This document shows positions 28,501 to 38,239 of a stretch of DNA of 64,000 nucleotides, piece after piece. Position 1 is the stretch's first letter. The number at the start of each line of letters is the position of its first letter. The notes under the pieces were generated by a model. It did not search any database. It was not told the DNA's origin and saw only the letters and a list, made by a program, of their open reading frames with translations. This DNA comes from Dicaeum eximium (lineage: Eukaryota; Chordata; Aves; Passeriformes; Dicaeidae). The DNA lies in the NCBI GenBank assembly GCA_013396995.1, contig VWZP01006044.1, positions 948,973 to 1,012,972 of the forward strand. The letters run 5' to 3'. The position numbers and the translations under genes were made by a program.

Positions 28501-31500
28501 TTATGCTGAAATGATACTGAAATTATAAGGCCTTTGGGGCATGAACTACTCTTTTCATGTGGCATAGCTGATACAATCCAGGTCCTGATCCAAAGCACTA
28601 CATAAATTTTAACAATAAAGTGCAGTATTTGGCTGCTGAATTCTCTTTCTTTTCCTTCCACACAGGAAGATGAGACAGGACTGACGTTTTTACTACTTCT
28701 GTAGGCTGAAGTGAAAGGTTAAATCTATTCCTGAAAAGGATAGTAACCTATTTTTAACCTACTCATAATGTGTTCTGGAGAATCAGTATATCAGCTATTA
28801 CAATAACTAAACAGATCTTTATCAGAAGATAAAGAAAATAACCAGAAAATATTGGATTGGATTTCCATGTGTTTCCCCCTTTATTTTAGTTCCTTTCATC
28901 CTTTTATTCTGTGATCTCTTTGGGCTCTAGTAAAAAGCTACCATGGTAAGTCACTTTCTTCAAAGTGACAGCAGTAGGAAGGCAGAGCAAAGATTATACA
29001 TCAGCTCAAAGCAGATCACAGTAAAGAATTTTATAGCACAGCACATCTTCAAAAGTAAATACCTATTATTAGTATGGCTGTCACATCAGAGGCTACTGAA
29101 CATTGTACTTTGGCTGCACACCTTGTATTTCAGTCTGGCTTGGATTGGTCCTGATGTGATGGTGGGTGCTGGTGGTAATCTAGAAAATTTGCCAGTATAT
29201 GGAGTTATATACATGTTAATTGCCAATTTTGTAGTTGCTTTAGAACACATAGCAGTCTGATGCTTCCTGTGGCAGTAACAGCAATGGGAAGTTTTAAATG
29301 GGGCAGATGGGGCTGAGACCCTGTTTCCTCAGCCTTTGAGGAGTTCTCATCTCTGTAGGGTACAGATAAAATCTCAGTCAAGATCACTGTCCTGTTAGAG
29401 CTCCTAAAACAATGGCAGTGTTGCCATTCTGCCTCAAAAGGAGGTGGGATGATCCAGCATTTTGCCAGATGAGTGCCATGTCCAGCCACAGTCCCTCTGT
29501 CAGGATATATAAACCAGCCAACTGCTAAAACTCTTTAAAAATCTGCATCAACAGTATGAAGATTTGTATGTCTCCTTGCTGTTTCTATTTTATTCCGAGC
29601 AACTCTTCATACTCAAGCCTCTTATTATTCCAAAACCATTTGTGCACCAGATTGTCTTTGTTTTGTAGCTCATTATAGAGATTCAAATGATCAAATTACA
29701 GTGTTTTCTGTGTCTTTTTCACACAATATAACTGTATGTAAACCAGAACGAGAAAGAGTTGAAATTATTCAAATTATACTGAACAAGACTTGTGGGCACC
29801 AATGTAAGCTGACACATCACATATCCAGGTGCTCTCTGTGATCTAAAATGCTTTCATTTTAATCCTTTCTGCAGATATTTTGTATATTTTCTTACTGCTG
29901 TTTTGTGATATAAATAGGAGCATCTGCAGCCTAGTGTAAGGTTTTGAAAATCTGAAATATCTCTGTGATTAACTTTTTTGCTTCATGGTAAACTGAAAAG
30001 CAGCATTCAAAATGAAATCAAGGGAGAGATTCCACTGAGGATTTGGGAACAGGCCAAGCAAGACTGTTTTAAACACAATGGATCTGAAACTCCTGCTGAC
30101 TTCAAATTGAAAATATTACAGTATTTCACAAAATGAGCTCTAAAGTAAGGAAAAGGCTTTAGCATCTTACTGCAAATATTTCTTTTTACTCCTTTTCAGG
30201 AAAGGGAAGAAGTATGTTTTCCTTAATGGCTTGAATTAATTTATTTAAAATTTAAAAATACTTTCTTGTTTTGAGAGAAAGAGATTCCTCTAAGAGAGAC
30301 CCATTTGTAATGAATACTTCCATGTATTTGGATGGTCCTCAGATATGTAAATTAAGAACATTTGGAATTTAGAGATGTTGAGCTTCTTATGAAAACATGG
30401 AGGTGAAAGTCCCATTGGCTTTTGTGAGGGACAGATTTAGTTAATAAAGAATATTTATGCAGGTACTGACTTGATTTAATGTGCCAGCTGTGTGTGGCTT
30501 CAGCTCCTTGCTGTCATTCTTCAATGAAGGATAAGCAGACAGATGCTTTTCAGCTGACTCTCAAACAGAAAAGAGGTCTTGGATGCTGCTCTTCAAAAGA
30601 TTTCAGAAGCCAATAAAGAGAATTGAGTGTGGTGACTTGGTTCATTCAGATGGCAGCTGTCCCACTGTTTCATCAATTTGAGGGATGTAAATGAACATTT
30701 TGAGATTATTCCCTGTGGAACAATCTAATAGGAACCAAGCAGAAGCATGTAAACATTGAACTGATTTGAAATGTAAATATCCCAAATAATGTGATGATTT
30801 GTCAAACTAAAAGGATTACAGATAGCTGTCCAAAAAAGATACTGGGAGCTAGAAGCACCAGAAATAAAGGCATTAGTTTTCTTTACCCTGCATGACAAGG
30901 GTAATAAACCCACCATCTATAAAGTCAGGTAGGGAGTTTAAATTAACTTTCTTTATTGGCCATTTTCATTTCAAAAGGATATAAAACTGAATAAGTATTA
31001 GATTGCTGCTATTGAATTGAATGAGATTCTGCTTTCATTTCATTTTTGTGTCAACTATGCTTTATTTATTTTCCTCTCTTCATTATTTATGTACATTCAC
31101 AAAGCTATATTTAAAATTATTTATGGGTTTTGATTTGGAGTGACAGCAGTGAGATCCATCTCATACTATGTTGTGCATTCTTGCAGCTCTTAGCAAATGC
31201 AGTGTAATTTTTCTGGCCTGAGGCATGTTGTCAGAGGGCTATGTGTAGTGCACTAAAACAAGAGGGATTAGTGTATATTGCATAATTATAGGACCACATT
31301 TTAGACCCCCCTATTTCTGTATTTGTTTGAGCATCTCTAGCATCAAGGGCTGTAATTGTGAGCTGATTCATAACAAGCTGTGAGATTCTAATTATCTAAC
31401 ATTTTTAACTGCAGCTTCCTATCTGAATTCAATGGTGATTAGACTTTTCATGGCCCGTTGCAATATTCATTAGTAGATCTTGTGTATGTCCTTAACTTCC

Positions 31501-34234
31501 ACAGAGCTGACAGTGGAGCGAGTACCCTCAGGAAAGAGGAGAGGACAGCTACAAAAAGGGAGTTTGGTGTATGAATTCAAAGCTCAGTTGCTTCCAGTAG
31601 GATTTAGGGTTTCTTTAATAATTAAAAAATAAAAAAGGGTGCATTAGGAGCAGCAAGAGACACAAGTTTACAGTTCTATGGTTGTTTTTTCATTATTTAG
31701 CTCCTTGCTTTTTCAAAGAGAGGCTCAAGCTTCCATTAGTGAGGGATATGTTGGTGAAAGCGGCTTATAAAAAGTGAGTGATTTTTGACATATAGGGATT
31801 GTTTATAAAGTCAAAGAGGAGACACTTAGATTAGATTAGGAAGAAATTAGGAAGTTAGGAAGAAATTCTTTACTCAGAGGGTAGTGAGGCATGGGAACAG
31901 ATTGCCCAGATCAGTTGTGGATGCCCCATCCCTGGGAGTGTTCGAGGCCAGGCTGGAGAGTGGGAGGTGACCCTGCCCATGGCACAGGGGCTGGAAGTAG
32001 ATCTCCATTCCCTGTCAGTCCAAACCATTCTAAGTCTGTTACTCTTTGATTCTGTGGTATCTGTGTTTTCAGACAACATAAATTGTTCTTTCTGAGGCTG
32101 GTTGCAAATTTTACTGTGTCAAGAAGAACATCCAGCATCATCTACTTGTGTAGGGTGTTGAGCTTGAACTTCAGCGGGAGCTGTTTAAACTATATTTCAA
32201 ATAAAACATTCAGATATGTTTGATAAAAGAAACAGAATGTGAAAAGGACTTCATTCCATTCCAGTTTTTTTTATTCCTATAAACTGAATCCTGTGCAATG
32301 AAGCCAGAGTAGGCACTGGTGGGTACAACTGTGCTATTGCAATAAGGTCAATGGCAATGGCCAGATTCCCTTTAGATGTTAAATCTTTCACCAGATAAAA
32401 TGCACATATATTTCATTGGTATATTACAGCCATCCTGTCTTTGGGCCCTCTGAATAATTTAACACCTGGACATACTTGCTATTGTTCAAGAAAAAGCTTT
32501 CTATAGCCTTATTAATGGAGTGAAAGTTCACAGTGCTGTGAAGTCCTAAGGGGCTTGTGGATCTCTGAAATCTTCTTATGACAGATATTTTAAACACTAA
32601 ATAGAAAAGTCAGAAGCAAATCACTGTGTAACAAAGAGAATGGTTGCTTAGGGGAAAAAATGAGAAAGGAGCATCAGGAAAAAAAACATATAGGGCCTGT
32701 TTTTCTCCTTGCTGGTCTCTAAGGGACCAGACAGATCCTTGGAATCTCCACTGTAGTTCTTCCCTTCTGTTCCCACTCCCCTCATAAACAGAATTAATGA
32801 TCTTAATTATATTTACTTGAATTTGATTGTGCTACTGCTGTTTACTTTTGAGCCAGCTTCTAACTAAAAAAAAAAGAAAAAAAGAAAATTAGCCCTTTTT
32901 AACTTCTGTAACTTAGATTCCACACTTTGTGGGATCTATCATGTCTGACCTCTTCTTTTTAAGATCACTTCAGAGTTCAGTGCTGCAAGGGCACACTGTG
33001 CTCCAGCAGACAGAACCATAGATTCCTGGAATGGTTTGGATTGGGAAGGACCTTAAAGATCATCTCATTCCAGCTTTCCTGCCATGGGTAGGGACACCTT
33101 CCCCTCACAAATGCTTTTGCATATGTCTTGCATACAGAAAAATTGCTGTTCCTTTCTCTCCTTAAAACTAGAATATTTTATCACTAACACTTGAGAAAAT
33201 GAATTTATTCCACATGACTTACAGTTTCATGATTTATTTATACTTGTCTGGAGTACTTTGCATAAGAATTTTTAATGGGTCTGGTAGAGGATTAAGATTT
33301 GGTTTTGCATTCTGGTATGTACTGTATTTCAATAATTGACAGGCATCTGTATGAATTTGGAATTCAACACCAGATTGTGTTGCTTTTTTAAATTTTGACA
33401 AGAAGCAAAATGTTCAGTAAAAAAAATCTCTTCTTTTCACTTGTTTCTGTCACTCTCCTTTCAATAATGTAAACATTGCTGCCTCACAAACAGTAGGCCT
33501 TAGGAACCTATTTCAGTGATATTTATATTTCACATTTTTCTAATAAAATCCCTTAAGGTTTACAGTGAAATTTGCATTTCTATGAGGAGCCATTGAATAG
33601 GGAGAAAAAGAAAGGTGGGTACAGTAGATGTTTTCTCACATGGTTTTGGATGGGTTCAACTCAGTGCTACTAGAGGAATTGATTAAGTTCATATTTATTT
33701 AAATAAAAGCAGGTTTGAATGAGTGACTGCTGAGAGATTAAAGCTGTCTCTAAAGACCAGTGTTCCTGAAACTTTGCAGCTCTCTGTGCACAGAACCGAG
33801 ATGCTGTGTTGGTGCTTTCAGAATTCCGCCTAGCCACACACTCATTAATCAAAAGTTGCATTTTCTACAAAACTGACATTTTCTTTCAAAACCGTGCAAT
33901 TGCTAATTTGTGCGCTGCATTTCCATTAATCACCACAACACCAGGTAGTGCTTGGGCAGGTGAAATTTCTGTGAGCTCTCCACTGTGTTCTCAGGTGAAA
34001 GAGGAGGAGCAGTCGGGCAAGCACACGCTGATGATCCAGGAGACGCTGCAGCAGGCGGCCGTGGAGCTGTCGGAGCAGCATCACCTGGTGGTGTCCTCGG
34101 ACGAGCTGGAGGGCATCGAGACCGTCACCGTCTACACCCAGGGCGGGGAGCCCTCCGAGTTCATCGTCTATGTCCAGGAAGCTGTGCAGCCTGTGGAGGA
34201 GCAAGCTGTGGAAGAGTCAGTGCAGGAGCTCTAG
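1480..34234 (+). CDS. ZNF407: ZNF407, C-terminal part (last nine coding exons, 5' end outside window)
   Basis: Join 1480-1567, 5359-5508, 7354-7527, 10616-10704, 13127-13265, 19093-19211, 20612-20738, 22759-22889, 33995-34234. The total is 1257 nt, giving one open frame of 418 residues plus TAG. Every junction is GT-AG and phases agree throughout. Seven C2H2 fingers begin at fragment residues C7, C57, C86, C114, C143, C171 and C218. The rest (about 241-418) has no fingers and is rich in E, Q, V and T. ZNF407 is a large nuclear zinc-finger protein (about 2,200 residues in human) thought to act as a transcription regulator, so this is only its C-terminal fifth. I identify it from remembered similarity of the last fingers and of the tail (the IETVTVYTQGG and EFIVYVQEA stretches) to vertebrate ZNF407. 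No frameshift or stop interrupts it, so it appears functional. The main alternative, ZNF335, has a different tail. Confidence 0.88.
1568..5358 (+). other. ZNF407 intron A-B
   Basis: 3.8-kb GT-AG intron. It holds a GC-richer unique patch at about 1830-2420 with no coding or repeat signature I recognise, and an old CR1 fragment at 4570-4890 listed separately. The remainder is AT-rich unique sequence. Confidence 0.75.
4570..4890 (+). mobile_element. Old CR1 LINE 3' fragment
   Basis: The order of motifs matches the 3' end of avian CR1: a decayed equivalent of the 'aagaaattcttc' block, then 'aacactggaatgg', 'gttcagaacaggactggat' and 'gaccttagaggtcccatcc', ending near 'attctatgagcct'. The many substitutions point to an old insertion. 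It is non-coding and in the same sense as ZNF407. Confidence 0.65.
5359..5508 (+). CDS. ZNF407: ZNF407 coding exon B (finger 2)
   Basis: 150 nt with phase 1 at both ends, so skipping it keeps frame. The acceptor is TCTCAG; the donor is GTAAAA. It opens with a basic linker (GRRVQLKG region) and encodes one finger, C57-x2-C60-x13-H74-x3-H78. The x13 spacing is one longer than usual. Confidence 0.9.
5509..7353 (+). other. ZNF407 intron B-C
   Basis: 1.8-kb AT-rich intron with donor GTAAAA and acceptor TTTTTTAG. I see no gene or clear repeat in it. Confidence 0.7.
7354..7527 (+). CDS. ZNF407: ZNF407 coding exon C (fingers 3 and 4)
   Basis: 174 nt with phase 1 at both ends; donor GTAAGT. It encodes two adjacent fingers: C86-x2-C89...H102-x3-H106 and C114-x2-C117...H130-x3-H134. 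They are joined by a short STEKTHL linker, close to the classical TGEKP type, which suggests the pair binds DNA together. The second finger has the standard GKKFKSKGTLKSH core. Confidence 0.93.
7528..10615 (+). other. ZNF407 intron C-D
   Basis: 3.1-kb AT-rich intron. A CR1 3' end is present at 9035-9135 and listed separately. I recognise nothing else. Confidence 0.7.
9035..9135 (+). mobile_element. CR1 LINE 3'-end fragment
   Basis: About 100 bp with the diagnostic CR1 tail: 'tggaaggtgtcccagccca', 'ggttggaacaagatgacc', 'aaggtcccttccaacccaa' and 'accattccatgactgtg'. It is a severely 5'-truncated copy in the sense of the host gene. Confidence 0.85.
10616..10704 (+). CDS. ZNF407: ZNF407 coding exon D (finger 5)
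   Basis: 89 nt, acceptor TTGCAG and donor GTAAGA, leaving at a codon boundary. It encodes finger 5, C143-x2-C146...H159-x3-H163. Its linker VSFK is split from the PFRC start of the next finger by the following intron. By my count 12 of 30 codons end in G or C, typical for these exons and unlike the last exon. Confidence 0.92.
10705..13126 (+). other. ZNF407 intron D-E
   Basis: 2.4-kb AT-rich intron. It contains a perfect 9-bp hairpin (11602-11610 with 11615-11623, loop of 4) made of A/T-rich sequence, and a purine-only style tract at about 12690-12745. No gene is seen. The acceptor lies in a strong pyrimidine tract ending CCCCCAG. Confidence 0.7.
13127..13265 (+). CDS. ZNF407: ZNF407 coding exon E (finger 6)
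   Basis: 139 nt, entering at a codon boundary and leaving one base. It encodes finger 6, C171-x2-C174...H187-x4-H192, with an extra cysteine at C178. A short spacer rich in E, A and G (194-213) follows. The donor is GTACAG, weaker than the others in this gene. Confidence 0.92.
14990..15735 (+). mobile_element. CR1-type LINE, 3' portion
   Basis: A GC-rich island in an AT-rich intron. Diagnostic blocks are 'ggatgaaatttaacaa' at the 5' side, 'ctttggagaagaggaggctg', 'tggacatttggaagcatttc', 'tactgagagggtggtcaaac', 'ggtcaggcagttgg' and the closing 'gtaggtcccttacaactgaa'. The ending resembles the CR1 subfamily whose tail runs into 'attct' repeats (CR1-Y-like, from memory). Open frames across it are remnants, not genes. 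The 5' boundary is uncertain. Confidence 0.72.
16300..16512 (+). mobile_element. CR1 LINE 3' end
   Basis: A clear 3' terminal CR1 segment: 'ttaggaagaaattcttcact', 'cccagagaagctgtggctgc', 'caggttggatggggccctga', 'ggttggaacaagatgatctt' and 'aaggtcccttccaaccca', ending near 'gattctgtg'. It lies about 0.6 kb after another CR1 in the same sense and is a separate, better preserved insertion. Confidence 0.92.
19093..19211 (+). CDS. ZNF407: ZNF407 coding exon F (finger 7)
   Basis: 119 nt, acceptor TTGTAG and donor GTAAAG, leaving at a codon boundary. It encodes the last finger, C218-x2-C221...H234-x4-H239, and the start of the C-terminal tail. The GTKWEFNRHLKNKHG stretch is characteristic of ZNF407 in my memory of the family. 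Confidence 0.92.
19212..20611 (+). other. ZNF407 intron F-G
   Basis: 1.4-kb AT-rich intron with no gene or clear repeat. Confidence 0.72.
20612..20738 (+). CDS. ZNF407: ZNF407 coding exon G (C-terminal tail)
   Basis: 127 nt, acceptor TTTTCAAG and donor GTAAGT. It encodes an acidic, threonine- and alanine-rich stretch without zinc-ligand residues (QYLHITEAGEDVQGTQ region). The frame continues from exon F, and the spacing from the last finger matches my recollection of mammalian ZNF407. Confidence 0.88.
20739..22758 (+). other. ZNF407 intron G-H
   Basis: 2.0-kb AT-rich intron, acceptor CTGATAAG (a weak pyrimidine tract). No gene or clear repeat seen. Confidence 0.7.
22759..22889 (+). CDS. ZNF407: ZNF407 coding exon H (C-terminal tail)
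   Basis: 131 nt, donor GTAAGA, leaving at a codon boundary. It encodes the conserved-looking RLDPTAVNILQQIIEL segment and an A/V/T-rich run ending in VVKQ. No domain is recognised. The possible role in protein contacts is inference only. Confidence 0.9.
23030..23110. repeat. Short TG/TA simple-sequence region
   Basis: A run of about seven TG units (from 23032) passes into alternating 'tacatatataca'-type sequence. Intronic and low complexity. Confidence 0.7.
31060..31470. other. Candidate conserved non-coding block in the last intron
   Basis: Unique AT-rich sequence with homeodomain-like TAATTA/ATTA cores and no repeat signature, set between repeats. Conservation is inferred from its general character only, because no alignment was possible. 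Confidence 0.25.
31835..32065 (+). mobile_element. CR1 LINE 3' end
   Basis: The segment 'ttaggaagaaattctttac', 'agagggtagtgaggcatggg', 'gttcgaggccaggctgga', 'ccctgcccatggcacaggg' and 'ccaaaccattctaagtctg' follows the CR1 3' order, in the sense of the host gene. Just 5' of it is a small duplication of 'ttaggaag'-like sequence. Confidence 0.85.
33012..33108 (-). mobile_element. CR1 LINE 3' end, antisense
   Basis: The complement carries the CR1 3' tail. On the + strand it reads 'agaaccatagattcctggaa', 'tggtttggattgggaaggac', 'cttaaagatcatctcattcc' and 'cctgccatgggtagggacac'. A truncated copy of about 100 bp. Confidence 0.88.
33995..34234 (+). CDS. ZNF407: ZNF407 terminal coding exon I
   Basis: 240 nt, 79 codons plus TAG at 34232-34234. 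It encodes the end of the protein, an E/Q/V-rich acidic tail containing IETVTVYTQGG and EFIVYVQEA and finishing in QEL. By my count 69 of 79 sense codons end in G or C, against about 40 percent in exon D, and about a dozen CpGs lie between 34010 and 34170. The match to the ZNF407 C-terminus is the strongest identifying evidence for the gene. Confidence 0.93.
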   Translation: MKEEEQSGKHTLMIQETLQQAAVELSEQHHLVVSSDELEGIETVTVYTQGGEPSEFIVYVQEAVQPVEEQAVEESVQEL

Positions 34235-34879
34235 AATGCTCAAAGGAGATGATTTCTTGGTTTGCTAAAACCAGAGTTTTGGGGGTTTTTTTTGTCCTGA
34301 CCAAAAGCAAGCAAGCTGATGGATTTTCAGTTGATTTGTGAAGTGATCTAACTGGTTGGGTTGTATCAGTAACTTAGACATAATATGTGCAAAAACCTTC
34401 TCAGATTTTTTTGTTTCTAAAAAATGCTTTTGAGGAAAAAGTGTTCTTCCCCTTCTTAGAAGATCTTTCACTTGATTCCTGTAAATTCGCACAAATATTG
34501 TCTGTTCAAAACTGTGGTATCTCATGATAAAAACTGTCTGTAAAGATAGCTAGAGTGTCTGGAAAAGCCCATACATCCCATTTTATACATGCTTCATATA
34601 TTTTTGACTTGGCTGGAAGCAAAGTTATTTTTTCTATAATTTAAAAGGGCCTCTTAGCTCTGAGTACATGCTTAGAAAACGTCTGCTGAGTTGTGGATCT
34701 AACCCCAACAAAGGCTTGAGATTTAATTACAAACACACCACAGGTGGACTGCAGTGTATACTTGTGAGATGATCCTATGAGTTTGGGAGGTATTTAAAGC
34801 CATATGGGATAATTCTGGGTATCAGTAGGATGACTGTTATTTAGCTATTTCTATAATGATAACTGTTTCCATCCCTCTG

Positions 34880-34889
34880 AATAAATAAA
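34880..34889 (+). terminator. Proximal poly(A) signal candidate
   Basis: Two overlapping AATAAA hexamers 646 nt after the stop, followed by a GT-containing stretch. A shorter transcript is possible. Confidence 0.4.
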
Positions 34890-35191
34890 TACCTGTCTGG
34901 TATCATAAGGTAAAACCAAAATTCTCAAATCAAGGAAATATTCTTTAGTTTTTAAGAAAAAAAATATATTCAGAAGATTTGTAAATGCTATAAGAGATGT
35001 ATGTTCATATGTTTTAAACAGACATGCTTGTAAATATGACGGTGTGAAAAAATTTGTACAAAATGCTTAAGTAAATATTGATGAGAATCAAGATATTCGT
35101 AATTATGCATGTATATAGTTCCAGATTTTTCTTCATGGATCTTGAATTGTTTCTGGTTTAATATTTTTAAATTTGAGCTATAAAAATTATT

Positions 35192-35201
35192 AATAAATAA
35201 A
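35192..35201 (+). terminator. Distal poly(A) signal, likely main ZNF407 end
   Basis: Two overlapping AATAAA hexamers followed within about 10-20 nt by 'ttgtcatgttttcttc', a U/GU-rich downstream element. Best candidate for the transcript end. Confidence 0.6.
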
Positions 35202-35220
35202 AAATTGTCATGTTTTCTTC

Positions 35221-37994
35221 TAATGCTTTAATTTCTCAAGTGTTGGTTTCCCTTTCGTAGCTAATTAAAAAATGCTGGTGTGTATTGACTCTGATGAATT
35301 ATTCCTCCAGTTAGTAGTCTCTTACCAAGAAAGTACTATCATGAAATACAGGCAGACCTTTCTATGTGACTGAACTTATTTATGGGTGTTCTGGGTAAAA
35401 AAGTGGACAAAAGCTTTTGGCTAAATGGATGTAAAGTAGTGAGTTTGTTGTCAGCATCTTCTGAGTCTGCTGGGTTCTCTTGGTGCTGGGCAATATCAGA
35501 GTGCAAACCTGTAGTGACAATTTCTCCCTTAGCTGTGGCAATGGGGAGTTTAAATTTCTTAATGGACAAGAACTGAGAATTTACTGACTTTGGTGGCAGC
35601 TTCGTTTCCTCTGGTTTCATCTTGACCAGGAGCCCCAGGGATGTTAAGTTTGTAGGGTGGAGATGTTGTTGCCATTTTGTGTCACTGCCTGGAGCTGGTC
35701 ACAAATGTCAGGGTTCATTCAGTGTATGTTCAGTAAACTTGGCAAGAATAAGCCATTAAATGTTTAGTAACATTTGTAATGTGATAGAAACTGATGCATC
35801 AAATGTATCAGTGTGATTAATCTGTATAAGACACTGTGTTTTTGTAATTACTGGTTGAAATTCAGTGTTGAGTTACAAGAACAATGCTTTCTGTTATCTA
35901 GAAGAGAAGAAAGCAGCCTGAAAAACTTAAAATATATTGAAACAGCCCATTTGCTGTTAAAACCACTTGGAAGAGCCTGTTGATCATGTGGTAACAGTGG
36001 TGAACTTAGTGTAAAACCTCTCTGAAAAGGGGACAGAGAAATATTTTTCTGTGCATCACTCAAGAATTCTGAAGTACATTGTTTCAGATAGAATGAATAA
36101 TTCTGTCTGGAAGAGGTGTGGCTGTATCTGGACAAAGAGTTTTGGGGTCTTGTTTGTTTTAATTGCAGTATATCACAGCTATACATACCTATGTAATTTA
36201 AGGCTTGATATATAATTGATGAGTATATCACATTTTCCCTTACTAAATCATAAACACTTAATGTGAATTTTCTGCTTCCTTTTTTTTATTATTATTTTAA
36301 AAATACTTTTCAATTCATGGGGGTTTTTTCCCAGCTCTGTCTGCCATGACCCAAACAGCACAAATTTTTGTTGCTTTTAATGGCATGTTTCCCAACAAGA
36401 TTACAGAAGTGACATTGATGCAATTCAGATTTTCAAAACATTTTAATATTTTTAATTCTTCTACACTTATAAATTTCTTAGACCACACAGCATCTTAGCA
36501 CTGCTGTATAGAATATGAACTAAAACTATTCAATATTTATAAAGGAAAATTATTTCATATTCCAATAAATTTGCTCACAACATGGACACGTGCTTTACAA
36601 ATTTAAAAAAAAAAAAAAAAAACAAGCCAAATCCAAAACACATGAGAAAACCTCTTGCATCTCAAGAATGGGCAGTCCTGTTAGCACTGTTAGTAGAGAG
36701 AGGAAGAAAGTAGCAAAAATCATCCTGCAAGATATTCAATTTCTCAAATGATTCAAGATCCAAGTGGGCAGAAAATCTGGCATGTGAAGGAATCTTTTGG
36801 AGCTGTGTTCAACTTGCATGATCAGGACTTGATTTTTGGCTTGAACTCTTCACATCTGCCTGTGGAGGAGTGTGATCACAGAAGGTTCAGTGAAGTGTCA
36901 ATGGAAATGTGAAAATTGACCCAGTGAGGAAGTTTTACCTTTCTGGCCCTTGTGAAAATCTAAGTCTTGGTATAAAAAGCATACTGAATGTTTGAGACTG
37001 ATTGCTCAGGGAGGACTTCTTTCCTAAGTTCCACCTAATCATCTATGGAGGTAGAATTATCAACCTATCTTATGCCCCAAAAGACTGCAAGCCTGTTTTT
37101 TCTTGCCTACACATAGAGTTGTATTTATGTAGGAGCAGTGAGATCCAATTGAGGACTCTGCTACTGGTATTGAATGAGGATGACTGCTATCAGCACTCAC
37201 AGAGCAGAGCTTTGTGAAACAGATGGTGTGCACAAAGTCAGTTTATGGATGGTTCTATTTGGGTTTGTGGTTGATGGTTGGATTTCTTTACACCAGATTA
37301 GTTTGTGCTATTTGTAGGTAGTTTGAGCTATATCTGAAAGTTTGAACAGGGAGTGACATGAGCTCATTTGCAGATGGCATCATTGACAAAAGTGTGGCTT
37401 GTTTAGGTAATGCTGATCCTGCAGTGAACTGCAGATGTTCTGTTCCCTTTTGTGATACAGTGACAGTGAGGTTACTGAGTGGTGCTGCACGTGGCTCAAC
37501 AGCTTCTCAATTTGCATTTCCCGTCATAGCAGACATCATTTCCATCAATAGCAGCACTACTCCATTTGTCTTTTTTCTTCCTTGAAATGAGGGCATCTTT
37601 AATCTGGGAAGACTTTCATGTTCACTCAGTTACAGAGATGTATTTTGGCTCATGCTGAGGATCAGACTTGCTATTAGGACATAAATATGCAGTATCATAT
37701 CCATCTCTGCTACAGTTCCACCAGGAAATTGGTTAAGGTGATCTTTCATGAATTCCTGTTCTCAACTTGTCTGTATTGTGCTTTTAAGTGATTAAAAACA
37801 GTGCCACACATTTCAAAGGACAGTGCAAATTACAGATCTCATATCTGCCTAACAAAATATTCAGTTCAAGTCCACTGTGTTCCCCATCCCATCAAGCTTC
37901 AAAATGGTTGAAGCAGAGAAAGGAAACTGGGATGTTTCTCTCTTGGTAAATACTGATGGAAAAAAATGCTGTGTTTGTGATTGATACCAGGTCT
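35221..37994. other. Intergenic, no gene seen
   Basis: Unique AT-rich sequence with an 18-nt A run at 36605-36622. Short open frames here have no recognisable similarity, splice context or domain. Confidence 0.6.
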
Positions 37995-38100
37995 GGTTGC
38001 AATTCTGTGCTCTGAGATGACCCTTCTGGAGCAGAGAGTTGGACCAGGTGACCCAAAGTGGTGTTTTCCAACCTGACCCATTCTGAGATTCTGTGAAGTG
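37995..38100 (+). mobile_element. CR1-like 3' fragment
   Basis: 'tggaccaggtgaccc', 'ttccaacctgacccattct' and 'gagattctgtga' follow the CR1 3' end in order. Short and decayed, with the 5' limit uncertain. Confidence 0.6.
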
Positions 38101-38168
38101 CTTGTGGATGCCCTGATCAACAATGTTTAAGGATTTCACCAGAGGGGAAGGAGCAGAGCTCGGTGTGA

Positions 38169-38233
38169 AACAAAACCAGAATAAATCTAAACCAGAATAA
38201 ACAAACAAAACCAGAAACAAAACTAGAATAAAA
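38169..38233. repeat. A-rich imperfect tandem repeat
   Basis: About four imperfect copies of an 'aaaccagaataaa' unit with shortened spacers. It lies just after a CR1 fragment and is non-coding. Confidence 0.65.
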
Positions 38234-38239
38234 TCATCA

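Larger units (their letters stand above)
22890..33994 (+). other. Last ZNF407 intron (about 11.1 kb)
   Basis: The largest intron in the window. Contents seen: a short TG/TA-rich simple-sequence region (about 23030-23110), a T-rich low-complexity stretch (24530-24600), a unique block at 31060-31470 resembling a conserved non-coding element, and CR1 fragments at 31835-32065 and 33012-33108. The acceptor is a pyrimidine tract ending TTCTCAG. No nested gene is supported on either strand. Confidence 0.75.
34235..35220 (+). other. ZNF407 3' untranslated region (predicted)
   Basis: AT-rich non-coding sequence from the stop codon to just beyond the distal poly(A) signal. An earlier overlapping AATAAA pair at 34880-34889 could give a UTR of about 0.67 kb. 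The end is inferred from signals, not from transcripts. Confidence 0.65.

Noticed and set aside
1480..34234. ZNF335 as the identity of the zinc-finger gene
   Set aside because: Some finger motifs are shared, but the tail ending (YTQGG...VYVQEA...QEL) fits ZNF407 and not the ZNF335 C-terminus as I know it.
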